A stretch of DNA of 64,000 nucleotides from Methanosphaerula palustris E1-9c (GTDB taxonomy: Archaea > Halobacteriota > Methanomicrobia > Methanomicrobiales > Methanospirillaceae). The notes beneath the pieces were generated by a model that saw only the letters and a program-made list of their open reading frames with translations, was not told the origin of the DNA and did no database searches. Position numbers and translations under genes: made by a program. Shown one piece after another: positions 44,273 to 53,376 of the stretch (position 1 is its first letter; the number at the start of each line of letters is the position of its first letter). Location: contig NC_011832.1 of NCBI RefSeq assembly GCF_000021965.1, forward strand, positions 682,001-746,000, read 5' to 3'.

Positions 44273-44857
44273 TTACAGGATTTCTGCCCGATATCTCTCC
44301 ACCGTCTCAAGAAGTTCAGAGACCACCGCCTCGTGACTGGCCGATCGGATGTCCACGACGACCTGACTGGTCATCGGCCATCTCTCAGCGATCGCATCCA
44401 CCAGACTGCGCCTCACCGTCCAGATCATGGGAGGATAGGGCATCGTGACGATACGATCGATTGAGTCCGCCCAGACTGCCCCTCTGAGTTCGAACCGCCC
44501 CACCTCGTCGATGACGAGGAGGTCGGTGGTTTCACGGGGATCGAGGTGGAGCGCCCGGTGTCCGAGAGAGAGCCCGTCGGGTCGAAAATAAAACCGTCCG
44601 AGATGTTCAGACTCAAAAGAGGGGATCACCGAACAGAGTTCCCTGGAGATTCCCGTCCCCAGATCCTGAATCGTGAAACCCGACCGGCGACCATTGCAGA
44701 TATGGCCAGGGGCTGCGATCCCTCTGATCTGCAGACCTTCTGCGGAGAGGACTGCCAGAACCCTCATGAGAAAACTGGTCTTTCCCTCACCCGGGTCGCC
44801 GGTGATGATGAATACCGGCGGTCTCTGGTCGACCGATCCTGGAGATCCGTTCGTCAT
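44273..44857 (-). CDS. THEP1-like nucleoside-triphosphatase
   Basis: P-loop NTPase of 194 residues, resembling the THEP1/NTPase_1 group. Walker A is FIITGDPGEGKTSFL (about 16-30) and Walker B is LLVIDEVGRFELRG (about 112-125). Between them lies GFTIQDLGTGISRELCS. The family hydrolyses nucleoside triphosphates in vitro; its cellular role is unclear. It is the last gene of the import operon and overlaps the upstream ABC ATPase gene by 4 bp, so it is made together with the transporter. It might process or sense the imported cargo or control importer output; both are inference. Confidence 0.82.
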   Translation of the reverse strand: MTNGSPGSVDQRPPVFIITGDPGEGKTSFLMRVLAVLSAEGLQIRGIAAPGHICNGRRSGFTIQDLGTGISRELCSVIPSFESEHLGRFYFRPDGLSLGHRALHLDPRETTDLLVIDEVGRFELRGAVWADSIDRIVTMPYPPMIWTVRRSLVDAIAERWPMTSQVVVDIRSASHEAVVSELLETVERYRAEIL

Positions 44858-45711
44858 GCCCTCACCTCAACCCAGTGACCAGGGTGCACCTCGACCATCT
44901 CGGGCATTCCGCCAGAGGGAGACTCCGGGAGAGATGGGGGAACATCGGCATCTCTGGTCGATGCGGCAACGAGTCGACGAGTGTACCAGTGGCAGGGGTG
45001 ATCGAGGACGTCTGAGGTCGGTCCGATCTCCACGATCCTCCCCTTCACCATGATGGCGACCTGATCGCTCATCGCCCTGATGACGCCGATGTCGTGAGAG
45101 ATGAAGAGGCAGGTCGTATCGCAATCCCGTGCCAGTGCGCGAAAGAGCGTGAGGATCTGGGCCTGAACCGAGACGTCGAGGCTCGAGGTGGGTTCGTCTG
45201 CCACGATGAAATCGGGTTCCAGGGAGAGAATGCGGGCCAGGACCACCCGCTGGTTCTGCCCCCCTGAGAGCTCGTACGGTCTGCGGTTCAAGAGGTCCTC
45301 GTTCAGCCCGACCCTTGCGATCAGTTCTCTCACCCGTCGATCGATACCTGCCCGGTCCCCGCGTTTCATAAGTCTGAGCGGCTCTGCGATACTGTCGTAC
45401 ATGCGTATCCTCGGGTTGAGCGAGGCGTAGGCATCCTGGAAGATCATCTGCATCCTCGGTCTGAACCTGCGAAGTTCTGAACGAGAGAGCCCCGTGATCT
45501 CGACCCCGTCGATGAAGACCTGCCCATCAGTGGGTTCGATCAGGCGGAGAAGGGAACGACCGAGGGTCGTCTTCCCGCATCCGCTCTCTCCGACCAGTCC
45601 GAGGGTCGTTCCCTTCTCAATCTCCAACGAGACCCCGTCGACCGCCCGAACCTCAGTCCGGCGGAGAATTCCTGACGAATAATACGTCCTTAAATTACGA
45701 ACCTCTATCAT
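44854..45711 (-). CDS. Opp/Dpp-type ABC importer ATPase (OppF/DppF-like)
   Basis: Second ATP-binding subunit of the importer (285 aa from MIEVRNLRTYY). Walker A is GLVGESGCGKTTLGRSLL, the Q-loop is in MQMIFQDAYASLNPR, the signature is YELSGGQNQRVVLARIL and Walker B is PDFIVADEPTSSLDV, with switch His in FISHDIGV. The N-terminal SSGILRRTEVRAVDGVSLEI and the C-terminal extension (CHWYTRRLVAA) are OppF hallmarks. The C-terminus lacks the usual four-Cys iron-sulfur motif seen in its partner. The start overlaps the partner gene by 17 bp. Confidence 0.93.
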   Translation of the reverse strand: MIEVRNLRTYYSSGILRRTEVRAVDGVSLEIEKGTTLGLVGESGCGKTTLGRSLLRLIEPTDGQVFIDGVEITGLSRSELRRFRPRMQMIFQDAYASLNPRIRMYDSIAEPLRLMKRGDRAGIDRRVRELIARVGLNEDLLNRRPYELSGGQNQRVVLARILSLEPDFIVADEPTSSLDVSVQAQILTLFRALARDCDTTCLFISHDIGVIRAMSDQVAIMVKGRIVEIGPTSDVLDHPCHWYTRRLVAASTRDADVPPSLPESPSGGMPEMVEVHPGHWVEVRA

Positions 45712-46654
45712 AGTAAACCAGACACCGTGCAAACTGACCTGAGCCGATCTCGATGAGTTCGGGATGTTCTCTCTCACATCGTCTACCCGCGCAGGAACAC
45801 CGGGGGGAGAACCTGCACCCGGTCGGGAGATGGAGAGAGGAGGGAGCTGATCCCGGGATCGGCTGCATACCCCTCTCGGGTAAGGATGCCAGGAGACCGC
45901 GGGTGTACGGATGTGCAGGGGCGGTGAGGACCGCATCGACCGGCCCGAGCTCGACGATCTCTCCGGCGTACATCACCGCGACACGCGAGGCGATGGTCGC
46001 GGCGGCATCAATGTCATGGGTGATGAAGAGGACCGAACGGTCCTGATTGATCTCTCCAAACAGACCGAGAATCTCCCGTTTTGTCACCGGGTCCAGTCCC
46101 CGCGTCGGCTCGTCAGCGATCAGGACGGACGGACTGCAGGCGAGTGCGAGGGCGATGAGCGCACGTTCCTGCATTCCGCCGCTGAGCCGATGCGGATACG
46201 CTCGGGCAGTGCTGGTGGGATCTGAGATCTGTGCGGCACGGAGGAGATGTAACGCCGCCGCATCTGCGTCTGTCCTGTCCAGTGTGCAATGAAGCATGAT
46301 CGCCTCGGCGATCTGGTCGCCGACCCTGAGCACCGGGTTGAGCGATGTTCCTGAATTCTGGAGAACCACGGCGATCTCCTTCCCCCTGATCTTCTCCATC
46401 TCCCTCTCGGAGACGGAGAGAAGGTCTCTGCCGCGGAACAGGATCTCCCCTTCGATCCGGGTGTTCGGCTGGAGAAGACGGGGAATCGCCATGCCAAGCA
46501 CCGTCTTCCCCGATCCCGTCTCACCGAGAAGCGCGAGCGTCTCTCCTGCCCGGATCGTGAGATCGACCGTATCGGATGCCATCACCAGGCCGTCGATGGT
46601 GGGAAAACCGATCTTCAGTCCTCTGATCTGGAGGAGGGGATCGTCGGGGGTCAT
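45695..46654 (-). CDS. Opp/Dpp-type ABC importer ATPase (OppD/DppD-like)
   Basis: First ATP-binding subunit (319 aa from MTPDDPLLQIRGL). Walker A is ALLGETGSGKTVLGMAI, the signature is HRLSGGMQERALIALAL and Walker B is PSVLIADEPTRGLDP, with FITHDIDAAATI. The C-terminal cysteine-rich segment TGCRFSPRCSCAGRRCEREHPEL carries the CxRCxxxxxxC-type [4Fe-4S] or oligopeptide/dipeptide C-terminal motif of OppD/DppD/NikD. It overlaps the upstream permease gene by 4 bp and the next ATPase by 17 bp. Confidence 0.93.
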   Translation of the reverse strand: MTPDDPLLQIRGLKIGFPTIDGLVMASDTVDLTIRAGETLALLGETGSGKTVLGMAIPRLLQPNTRIEGEILFRGRDLLSVSEREMEKIRGKEIAVVLQNSGTSLNPVLRVGDQIAEAIMLHCTLDRTDADAAALHLLRAAQISDPTSTARAYPHRLSGGMQERALIALALACSPSVLIADEPTRGLDPVTKREILGLFGEINQDRSVLFITHDIDAAATIASRVAVMYAGEIVELGPVDAVLTAPAHPYTRGLLASLPERGMQPIPGSAPSSLHLPTGCRFSPRCSCAGRRCEREHPELIEIGSGQFARCLVYYDRGS

Positions 46655-47427
46655 ATTCGCATCACCTGGAGATGTGGATTCATCTCGTCCTCCAGAGCAT
46701 AGGCGAACCATGCAAGGGCGAGGGATATGCCCGTCACAGCCAGGCCCGGCGGGATCAGCCACCACCAGAGACCGAGGGTGATCCCGCCGTTCGTGCTCGC
46801 CCTCTCGATCATCTGCCCCCAGTCCACGACATTCGGATCTGCCATGCCGAGGAAACCCAGTCCGATTCCGACGAGCATGAAATGTTGAGCCGACGTCACG
46901 AACTTCATGCCGACGAGGGGGAGAATGTTCGGGAGGATGTGCCGGACCATGATATATCCGTCGCGGGCACCGAGCGCCTTCGTTCCGATGATGAAATCGG
47001 CTGCGGCAAGGGAGAGGGTCTGGGCCCTGATGATCCGCACACAATTGAAACTGCCAAGAAGACCCATGATCACCGCGGTCAGATAAATCCCTGGACTGAA
47101 GAAGAAGGTGAGGAGGAGCAGGAGTGGGAACGAGGGAATGGTCATGATCACGTCGAGAATCCGCATGATCACTTCGTCGGTCCAGCCCCGGTAATACCCG
47201 GTGACGATGCCGACGGTCGTACCGAGGGCGGTCGAGACCACGGCGCCGAGAAAACCGAGGATCAGCGTCGCTCTCGTACCCCAGATCAGCATACTGAAGA
47301 TATCCTGGGCAAGATCGTTTGTTCCGAGGAGATGTGTGGCGTCCGGATGGACCAGAGGCAGGTCTGAACTTGCTAGGGGATCGAAGGGGGCGATCACTGG
47401 CGCAAAGAGGGCCACCGCACAGTACAC
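46651..47427 (-). CDS. Opp/Dpp-type ABC importer permease (OppC/DppC-like)
   Basis: Membrane subunit (258 aa). The typical HPDATHLLGTNDLAQDIFSMLIWGTRATLILGF block follows a first TM helix, and the EAA loop is GARDGYIMVRHILPNILPLV near residue 150. About five or six helices are seen. The only start in frame is a GTG (47427) that cuts into the first hydrophobic segment. Upstream codons remain open (hydrophobic LSLSLSLGIVLV) without ATG, GTG or TTG, so a non-standard start or a shortened TM1 must be assumed. Confidence 0.9.
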   Translation of the reverse strand: MYCAVALFAPVIAPFDPLASSDLPLVHPDATHLLGTNDLAQDIFSMLIWGTRATLILGFLGAVVSTALGTTVGIVTGYYRGWTDEVIMRILDVIMTIPSFPLLLLLTFFFSPGIYLTAVIMGLLGSFNCVRIIRAQTLSLAAADFIIGTKALGARDGYIMVRHILPNILPLVGMKFVTSAQHFMLVGIGLGFLGMADPNVVDWGQMIERASTNGGITLGLWWWLIPPGLAVTGISLALAWFAYALEDEMNPHLQVMRI

Positions 47428-47461
47428 AAGAACAATGCCGAGGCTGAGGGAGAGGGAGAGG

Positions 47462-48448
47462 TTATGGTTGGAGATCGTCCCCCACCTCCACGCGTGGATC
47501 GATGTACGGATAGATCAGATCGACACAGATGTTGGCAACAATGATGATCAGCGTGTCGATGAGCAGGATCCCCTGGAGCAGGGGGAGGTCGCGAACCTTG
47601 AGGGATTCATAGGTGAGCAGTCCGAGACCCGGCCAGGAGAAGATCGTCTCGATAAAGATGCTCCCGCCGATCATCCCGGCACACTGTAAGGCGACCATCG
47701 TCATCATCGGGAGCAGGGCGTTTCTCAGGGCATGACGCCGAAGTATCTGCTGGTTGTTCAGGCCCTTCGCCCGGGCCGTGGTGATGTAATCCTCCCCGGC
47801 CGTCATCAGTATCGAGTTTCGCATCAGATAGTACGTCCCGGTCACCGAGAAGAGGAAGAGCGTGAGGATCGGCAGAGCGGCGTGAGTCAGCACGTTGAGG
47901 GGATCGATCCCCGTGTTGAGGGCGCTGAGACTCACATACCCTCCGAGCGGAAAGAGCTTGAGGTAAAAGGCGAAGATCAGGAGGATCATGAGAGCGAGCC
48001 AGTATGAGGGGATCGCTCTGAGAAAGATCATCCCGTTCAGGAGGGCGATATCGGCCTTTGAACCACGTCTCCATCCAGAATAAGCTCCGATCGCAATGCC
48101 GGCGATGCTGGAGAGGACTGTCGCCGGTAGCAGGATCACCAGCGTCCAGATCAGTTTCTCATCGATCACATCCAGAACCGGCCTGTCGTAACTGAGAGAA
48201 TATCCCCAGTCTCCCTGAAATACACCAAGAAGATAACTGAAGTACTGGTCGATGAGCGGACGGTCCAGACCGTAGGCGTGGTTGTATGCAGTGACGACCT
48301 CAGGCGGCGCAATCACGTAGAACGCCTTCAGGTACTGGGTGATGAAGTCCCCCGGAATGAGGTGGAGGATGACAAAGGTGATCGTGATGCTGACACCAAA
48401 GGCAAGCCCTGAGTACAGAAGCCTTCGCAGAAGATATGACGCTCTCAT
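47462..48448 (-). CDS. Opp/Dpp-type ABC importer permease (OppB/DppB-like)
   Basis: Membrane subunit of 328 residues. N-terminal RRLLYSGLAFGVSITITFVILHLIPGD is the TM1 block of DppB/NikB/OppB. The periplasmic LDRPLIDQYFSYLLGVFQGDWGYSLSYDRPV is typical. The EAA motif (TTARAKGLNNQQILRRHALRNALLPMM) precedes the last helices. It overlaps nothing, lying 34 bp before the next permease and 101 bp after the binding-protein gene. Confidence 0.93.
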   Translation of the reverse strand: MRASYLLRRLLYSGLAFGVSITITFVILHLIPGDFITQYLKAFYVIAPPEVVTAYNHAYGLDRPLIDQYFSYLLGVFQGDWGYSLSYDRPVLDVIDEKLIWTLVILLPATVLSSIAGIAIGAYSGWRRGSKADIALLNGMIFLRAIPSYWLALMILLIFAFYLKLFPLGGYVSLSALNTGIDPLNVLTHAALPILTLFLFSVTGTYYLMRNSILMTAGEDYITTARAKGLNNQQILRRHALRNALLPMMTMVALQCAGMIGGSIFIETIFSWPGLGLLTYESLKVRDLPLLQGILLIDTLIIIVANICVDLIYPYIDPRVEVGDDLQP

Positions 48449-48549
48449 GGCTGTCGGTTCGACGCAGGTGCTTCTCCTCCAGTTCGGAGATGAACCTGGA
48501 GAAGGGAGAACTGGAAATAGACCATCTCGCCCCCTTCAGGTGTCGCTGT

Positions 48550-50334
48550 CTACCTGTTCACCTCCGTACTCGCAGGCTTGACATGTGAGAAGATGTTGAT
48601 ATCGCCCCCGTCCTTATGTATCAGGGAATCGAAACCGTAGAACCGGTCGGAACGGTAGGCATCGAAGGCGTCCATCGAACAGACCGGTATGCAGGGGATC
48701 TGCTCGACGAGGATCTCCTGAAGCTGGTCTCCTATCGCCTTTCTCTGTGACTCCTCCACGGTATTCTGGAGGGTGTCGATCAGTTCGTTGAAGGATCCGT
48801 TGTCGAAGTGGTAGTAATTCTTGCCAAGCGGACTCGACTGGAAATTATTCAGGCGGGCGATGTCGTCGTGGAAGTAACTCGGCATGCCGTCGATACGGAC
48901 TGCGTCTCCGTCGATCCGTTTGTCATACTGATCGTCATCGGCCTTGAGGTTCTCGACGGTGAGTGTGATGCCGAGCGCTGTCTCCCAGTCCTCCTTGAGC
49001 ACCTGGACGATCTTCTCGTCGACACCGTTGGCCGAGGCTTTGCCGCCGAGCGGGATGGTGATCGTGACCACCTGGCTGTCCGGTCCGTAGAGGATGTTCT
49101 TCCCGTTCTCGGTCTTTAGGGTGAAGCCGGCCTGGGCGAGCAGCGCTTTTGCTGCGGTGAGGTCGTAGCCGTACCTGTCGTTCGTGGCGTTGTTCACCTG
49201 GTCGCCGGCGAGGGCGGGGATCAGAAATGCCGTACTGGTCGCCTCGGTTGCCTGCCGGTCGATCAGCTGACACATCCTGTCCCTGTTCACAGCATGGCTG
49301 AGAGCCTCCCGAAAGAGCGTGTTGTTCGCCGGATAGATGTCGAGGTTGAACGCGACTTCGAAGGACTTACCTCCGGCGGGAATTGTCGTCACTCCTATCC
49401 CGTTCACTCCCTGGAGCGAGTGGGCGGTGGCCGGAGCCAGATCTGATACGAAGTCGACATCCCCGTTCTTCAGGGCAAGGACCCTGGTATCTTCAGAGGA
49501 GTAGAGTTTTCGAACAATCGTGTTGACATACGGTACCGATCCATGATACCCCCGATATGCTTCAAGTTTGTAGGAATCTCCTGAGATGCTCGAATTGTAC
49601 ATGAAAGGACCGGAACCGATGTAATCAGGATCAGATTCCTTATTTGGATTTGAGATGGACGACCAGATATGTTCCGGGAAGATCGCAATGCCCGGTCCGG
49701 TCGCAAGAAGGTCGGGGAACTGCGGCATGCAGATATCCAGGGAATAGACCACGGTCGTGTTGTTGAGAGCCGTCACATTGGTGACATTCGACAGGACGTT
49801 CCTGTTCTTGAGTCCCTTATCGTTGAGATACTGGTATGAGAAGACAGCGTCGTTCGCGGTGACGGGAACGCCGTCCTGCCAGGTTGACCCTGACGGGATA
49901 TGAAACGTCCAGGTTTTTCCATCGGCAGAGTGCTCCCACGAAGACGCCAGCCAGCCGAGATCTTCCTTGTCACGCGCTCTGGTAACGAACCCCTCATAGA
50001 TGAGAGAATCTTCTGGAACCCCTTTTTCATCGATATATGCCCTCGGCAGGAGTTCATTTTCGCTGTCGACCGCTACGACGAGTTGGCCGTACGGGATGTG
50101 CAGGGTGTTGTGAGCCGCGAGGGAGAGATCTGCCTTATCGAGCGTGGCGGGACCGGCCGCAGAGGGTGCGTTCAGATAATCCAGAATTCCTGTCGAGAGT
50201 TCGTCCTCAGAGACAACCCCGTCGCCATTCGTATCGCACGGGATCCCGGCGGAGACTGGCATGCAGCAGATGAGGATCAGAAACAGGATCGAACAGCAGA
50301 CGAAGAACGCACTGGGTCCTCTTCTTTCACTCAT
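48550..50334 (-). CDS. ABC substrate-binding protein (SBP_bac_5) with N-terminal EF-hand
   Basis: Secreted cargo receptor of the importer (594 aa). A signal peptide (residues 1-29) is followed by a Ca2+-loop CDTNGDGVVSEDELSTGILDYL (about 33-54), matching an EF-hand/dockerin half-module. The family-5 fold runs from about 80: SLIYEGFVTRA, TWTFHIPSGSTWQDGVPVTANDAVFSY, IGSGPFMYNS, REALSHAVNRD and the C-terminal INIFSHVKPAS. Cluster C SBPs bind peptides, nickel chelates, sugars or heme, so the cargo cannot be named. No lipobox is seen, so how it is held near the membrane is unclear; its EF-hand may do so. The start overlaps the upstream surface-protein stop by 4 bp. Confidence 0.92.
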   Translation of the reverse strand: MSERRGPSAFFVCCSILFLILICCMPVSAGIPCDTNGDGVVSEDELSTGILDYLNAPSAAGPATLDKADLSLAAHNTLHIPYGQLVVAVDSENELLPRAYIDEKGVPEDSLIYEGFVTRARDKEDLGWLASSWEHSADGKTWTFHIPSGSTWQDGVPVTANDAVFSYQYLNDKGLKNRNVLSNVTNVTALNNTTVVYSLDICMPQFPDLLATGPGIAIFPEHIWSSISNPNKESDPDYIGSGPFMYNSSISGDSYKLEAYRGYHGSVPYVNTIVRKLYSSEDTRVLALKNGDVDFVSDLAPATAHSLQGVNGIGVTTIPAGGKSFEVAFNLDIYPANNTLFREALSHAVNRDRMCQLIDRQATEATSTAFLIPALAGDQVNNATNDRYGYDLTAAKALLAQAGFTLKTENGKNILYGPDSQVVTITIPLGGKASANGVDEKIVQVLKEDWETALGITLTVENLKADDDQYDKRIDGDAVRIDGMPSYFHDDIARLNNFQSSPLGKNYYHFDNGSFNELIDTLQNTVEESQRKAIGDQLQEILVEQIPCIPVCSMDAFDAYRSDRFYGFDSLIHKDGGDINIFSHVKPASTEVNR

Positions 50335-52091
50335 TCGTCCCTCTCCGTCGCTGTCTTCTTATCTCCACGATGTCGCACGACGCCGGCACCGCCGACTGCA
50401 CCCAGACCGGCAAAGGCCGGAAGTAGATCGAATCCGGGTGTTGAGGTCGTTTGTGCCGGTGCCGCCCTTCCTCCTCCGTTCTCTCCTGACGTGGAGCCGA
50501 CTGCGACCTGACTGTCAGGGATCACGCCGTCGGTCATATCGACGGCATTGTTCCAGGTTCCCGTGAAGGTCCAGGAACTGCCCGTCCTGGCCTGAACGTC
50601 ATAGGTGATCGTGCTCGTATTGATCACCGAGAACAGGACTTTCTGCCCGGATACACGGTATCGATCTGTTGGATAGTCTGTCTTGGCGAAGGTGAACCCC
50701 TCAGGGATCGTCTCCACAACGCCGCCGGCCTGAATTCCCCTGATCGAGAGTGTCACGCTCAGGTCTTCGCCTCCTCTGATCGAGGTGGAAGAGAGGGTCC
50801 GTGTCACGCCAGCGTCCACCGGCGTCGTCGGGGCTACAGTCCTGTTGATTGATCTGGTCGTGGTCCCCCCGGTTGTACCATGGGAGGTCTGATTCCCTGC
50901 AGCCCCCGGGATGGAGACGTGGCCGCGGATCACGGCCTCAGCATCCTTGAATGCGCCGTCCTTGACACCATAGTAGAATTCCACCAGATCCCCGTCGTCC
51001 ACCTGGTAGACGCTGATCCCCTCGTTCCCGGAGAAGTCGTTCTTCCAGACTCCGTTCACCCGGTAAGCCCAGGCCAATTTAGGGTCGGTGCTGCCGGAGT
51101 AGTTGAATCCGCCTGCGTCGTCGAGCAGGAAGGTCCCATAGGCGGGGTCGTCCCATTTCTTGTCGGTCACGTCATAGGTGAAGTGTCCGGCCTTCGAGGC
51201 GAGTTCCAGGAACCCCTGAGGGGTCAGGTTCTGGACCTGATGGGTTGCTCCTGAGTTGTAGGCATAACATGGGTAGGTGCCGTCCGTCAATGTCAGATTG
51301 CCGTCGAAGAGGACGACCGGTTCTGTTCCGGAGGTCTGCTGAGGGGCCGGAGTAACGGTGGAGGTCACTGTGGGTGTCGAGGTGGCGGTATCACGTGCTG
51401 AACCAGTTCCGTTGGTCGAGGAAACCGGGACGATCTCAATCTTTGCGATCCATTTGTTCGAGAGCTGCGCTGCATTCGGCAGCGCGTCCTTGCCACCGAA
51501 CCAGCTCCAGTACTTCTCATCGAAGGTCTCCTTCATGTCCTGATTGCCGAAGACATGGAGCCCCCATGGGTTCGTTGAGGTGTCGGCACCGAAGAAGAGC
51601 CGGATCCCGTCCGAGTAGCTGTACCCCTGGCGGGCCGTCCACCATGCGAGGACGATCGGGCCCTGACGGGGCTGGGGGTTGTAGACGTTTTCGTAGGGGA
51701 AGGTCTTGGTGAAGTTGTCAGAGGCAATCGTCCTGACCTCGTCGCCGGGCTGCATCCCGCCGACGAGGTTGCAGAGATCGATGAGTCTGGTTCCCCTGAT
51801 CGTCTCGTTCACCTTGTCGATGCTGGTGTCCTCAGCAGGGTTCCACTTCGCAGGATCGCTATAGTTGGTGATGTTCAGCATCGGTCCCTGAAGGAGGTAG
51901 GGGGTGGCTCCGTCCCCGAAGACGGGGAGGTTACTCTCCATCCAGGAGACGTTCACGGTGGTCTGGTTCGCAACGGTCGTGCCATCGCTCGCGTAGCAGA
52001 TCACCTGTACCTCGGTTGTCTGTGCGGCGGCCACGGGGGCAGCCATGAACATGACGAGGATAAGGAGCAACAGAACATTGGTTGATCTCAT
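50331..52091 (-). CDS. Surface protein 1: shared N-domain, DUF4430-like domain, PGF-type C-terminus
   Basis: First gene of the importer operon (586 aa). It has a signal peptide (MRSTNVLLLLILVMFMAAPVAA). The shared N-terminal domain (about 24-225) contains VNVSWMESNLPVFGDGATPY, LIDLCNLVGGMQPGDEV and TNPWGLHVFGNQDM. A Thr linker leads to a DUF4430/transcobalamin-C-like domain (LFDGNLTLTDGTYPCYAYNS...WAYRVNGVWKNDF; about 265-385). A beta-rich region, and then GFDLLPAFAGLGAVGGAGVV with flanking RHRGDKK, resemble the PGF-CTERM anchor cut by archaeosortase A. It overlaps the binding-protein gene by 4 bp, linking surface protein and importer directly. Confidence 0.85.
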   Translation of the reverse strand: MRSTNVLLLLILVMFMAAPVAAAQTTEVQVICYASDGTTVANQTTVNVSWMESNLPVFGDGATPYLLQGPMLNITNYSDPAKWNPAEDTSIDKVNETIRGTRLIDLCNLVGGMQPGDEVRTIASDNFTKTFPYENVYNPQPRQGPIVLAWWTARQGYSYSDGIRLFFGADTSTNPWGLHVFGNQDMKETFDEKYWSWFGGKDALPNAAQLSNKWIAKIEIVPVSSTNGTGSARDTATSTPTVTSTVTPAPQQTSGTEPVVLFDGNLTLTDGTYPCYAYNSGATHQVQNLTPQGFLELASKAGHFTYDVTDKKWDDPAYGTFLLDDAGGFNYSGSTDPKLAWAYRVNGVWKNDFSGNEGISVYQVDDGDLVEFYYGVKDGAFKDAEAVIRGHVSIPGAAGNQTSHGTTGGTTTRSINRTVAPTTPVDAGVTRTLSSTSIRGGEDLSVTLSIRGIQAGGVVETIPEGFTFAKTDYPTDRYRVSGQKVLFSVINTSTITYDVQARTGSSWTFTGTWNNAVDMTDGVIPDSQVAVGSTSGENGGGRAAPAQTTSTPGFDLLPAFAGLGAVGGAGVVRHRGDKKTATERDE

Positions 52092-52403
52092 AGAAAGTTC
52101 CCAGTCCAGCGCGGTCTGATGGATTCGACCACGGACGTATTCATTAGATTCTCAGATTGGTGGAGGTAAATATGTTCTCATTTTATTTGTTAAATATTAA
52201 CAAAAACGGATTTACTTCTCCCCCGGCCAGGGCGGAGAGATGATATATCAGGATCATGACAGCGACCTCGATTCCTGGGATTCGGTCGTCCCGGAGCGCT
52301 CGAATCCCAAAGTTCTGACGCAGAGCGGTCAGATCCCCAGACGCGCGACGGAGAGAGGAAAGATGAGCCCCCTCTCTCATGACAGGAACATAATAATCGT
52401 GAC
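52092..52403. other. Promoter and intergenic region of the importer operon
   Basis: About 312 bp between the two minus-strand surface genes. It contains the family promoter core (minus-strand ACATATTTAC at 52166-52175) 75 nt before the 52091 start. The rest has short frames of no clear coding quality and no repeat or RNA gene that I can identify. Confidence 0.5.
52166..52175 (-). promoter_or_regulatory. Surface-regulon promoter core, copy 1
   Basis: ACATATTTAC on the minus strand, 75 nt before the ATG of surface protein 1 and thus of the seven-gene importer operon. The same ten bases occur at copies 2-4. The leader after it ends with GGACTGGGAAC before the start codon, like the other leaders. 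Confidence 0.6.
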
Positions 52404-52640
52404 TCAGACCCTGGTGAAGAGCCAGACGACGTCGTTGAAGTCGATCTCCCCGTTCCCATTGTAATCAAAGAGCGAAATGGGCTCATTATCGGCGATCCAG
52501 TCCATCTGGTTGAAATAGAGAACTACATCATTGAAGTCGAGCACCCCGTCGCCGTTGATGTCTTCACACAGCCCATCACCATCGATATCTGTCGGTACCT
52601 TTGAACTGCCGGGCACTGCGAGCGCACGCGGTGCCGGAAG
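52404..52640 (-). repeat. Dockerin inverted repeat, left arm
   Basis: About 230 bp encoding PRALAVPGSSKVPTDIDGDG through the stop of surface protein 2. It matches the right arm at 54358-54586 on the opposite strand with only about a dozen base differences, far closer than the upstream halves of the two genes. This suggests recent copying of the dockerin module or gene conversion. Confidence 0.75.
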
Positions 52641-53300
52641 AATCTCAACCTTCGCGATCCACTTGCAGGAGATCTGTGCAGCCGAAGGCAACGCATCCTT
52701 GCCACCGAACCAGCTCCAGTAATCCTCATCGAAGGCCTCCTTCATGTCCTGGTTGCCGAAGATATGGAGCCCCCATGGGTTCGTCGAGTTGTCGGCACCG
52801 AAGAAGAGCCGGATCCCGTCCGAGTAGCTGTACCCCTGGCGGGCTGTCCACCATGCGAGGATGATCGGGCCCTGACGGGGTTGGGGGGTATAGACGTTTT
52901 TATAGGGGAAGGTCTTGGTGAAGCCATCTGAGGCCCGGATTCTGACCAGATCCCCAGGGTGCATCCCACCGACGAGGTTGCAGAGGTCGATGAGTCTGGT
53001 TCCCCTGATCGTCTCGTTCACCTTGTCGATGTTGGTGTCCTCGGCAATGTTCCACTTTGCAGGGTCGCTATAGTTGGTGATGTTCAGGATCGGTCCCTGT
53101 AAGAGATAGGGTGTGACGCCATCCCCGAAGACGGGGAGGCTATTCTCCATCCAGGAGACGTTCACGGTCTGTGACTCCTCAACTGTCTTGTTGTCCCAGC
53201 CATACCTGATCACGGTGAGGTCGGTCGTCTGGGCGGCCGCCGCAGGGAGGACAAGCATCAGGAGCAGGGCGAGGATCAGCAGCGTATTGGTCGATCTCAT
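52404..53300 (-). CDS. Surface protein 2: shared N-domain with C-terminal dockerin
   Basis: Secreted 298-residue protein. After the signal peptide, residues 24-225 are the shared N-terminal domain (VNVSWMENSLPVFGDGVTPY, LIDLCNLVGGMHPGDLV, DGIRLFFGADNSTNPWGLHI). Residues about 235-298 form a dockerin: two 12-residue Ca2+ loops (DINGDGVLDFNDVV and DYNGNGEIDFNDVV) after an initial DIDGDGLCED. Dockerins bind cohesins in cellulosomes; none is seen in the window. The last 230 bp are almost identical to the end of the divergent gene at 53702-54586. Its own promoter is copy 2. Confidence 0.88.
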   Translation of the reverse strand: MRSTNTLLILALLLMLVLPAAAAQTTDLTVIRYGWDNKTVEESQTVNVSWMENSLPVFGDGVTPYLLQGPILNITNYSDPAKWNIAEDTNIDKVNETIRGTRLIDLCNLVGGMHPGDLVRIRASDGFTKTFPYKNVYTPQPRQGPIILAWWTARQGYSYSDGIRLFFGADNSTNPWGLHIFGNQDMKEAFDEDYWSWFGGKDALPSAAQISCKWIAKVEILPAPRALAVPGSSKVPTDIDGDGLCEDINGDGVLDFNDVVLYFNQMDWIADNEPISLFDYNGNGEIDFNDVVWLFTRV

Positions 53301-53376
53301 GGGTTATCTCCAGTCCGGTGCTGGCATATGATCATTGCAGCGGACGTATACACACAAGATCCTCTGATGGGTTGTA

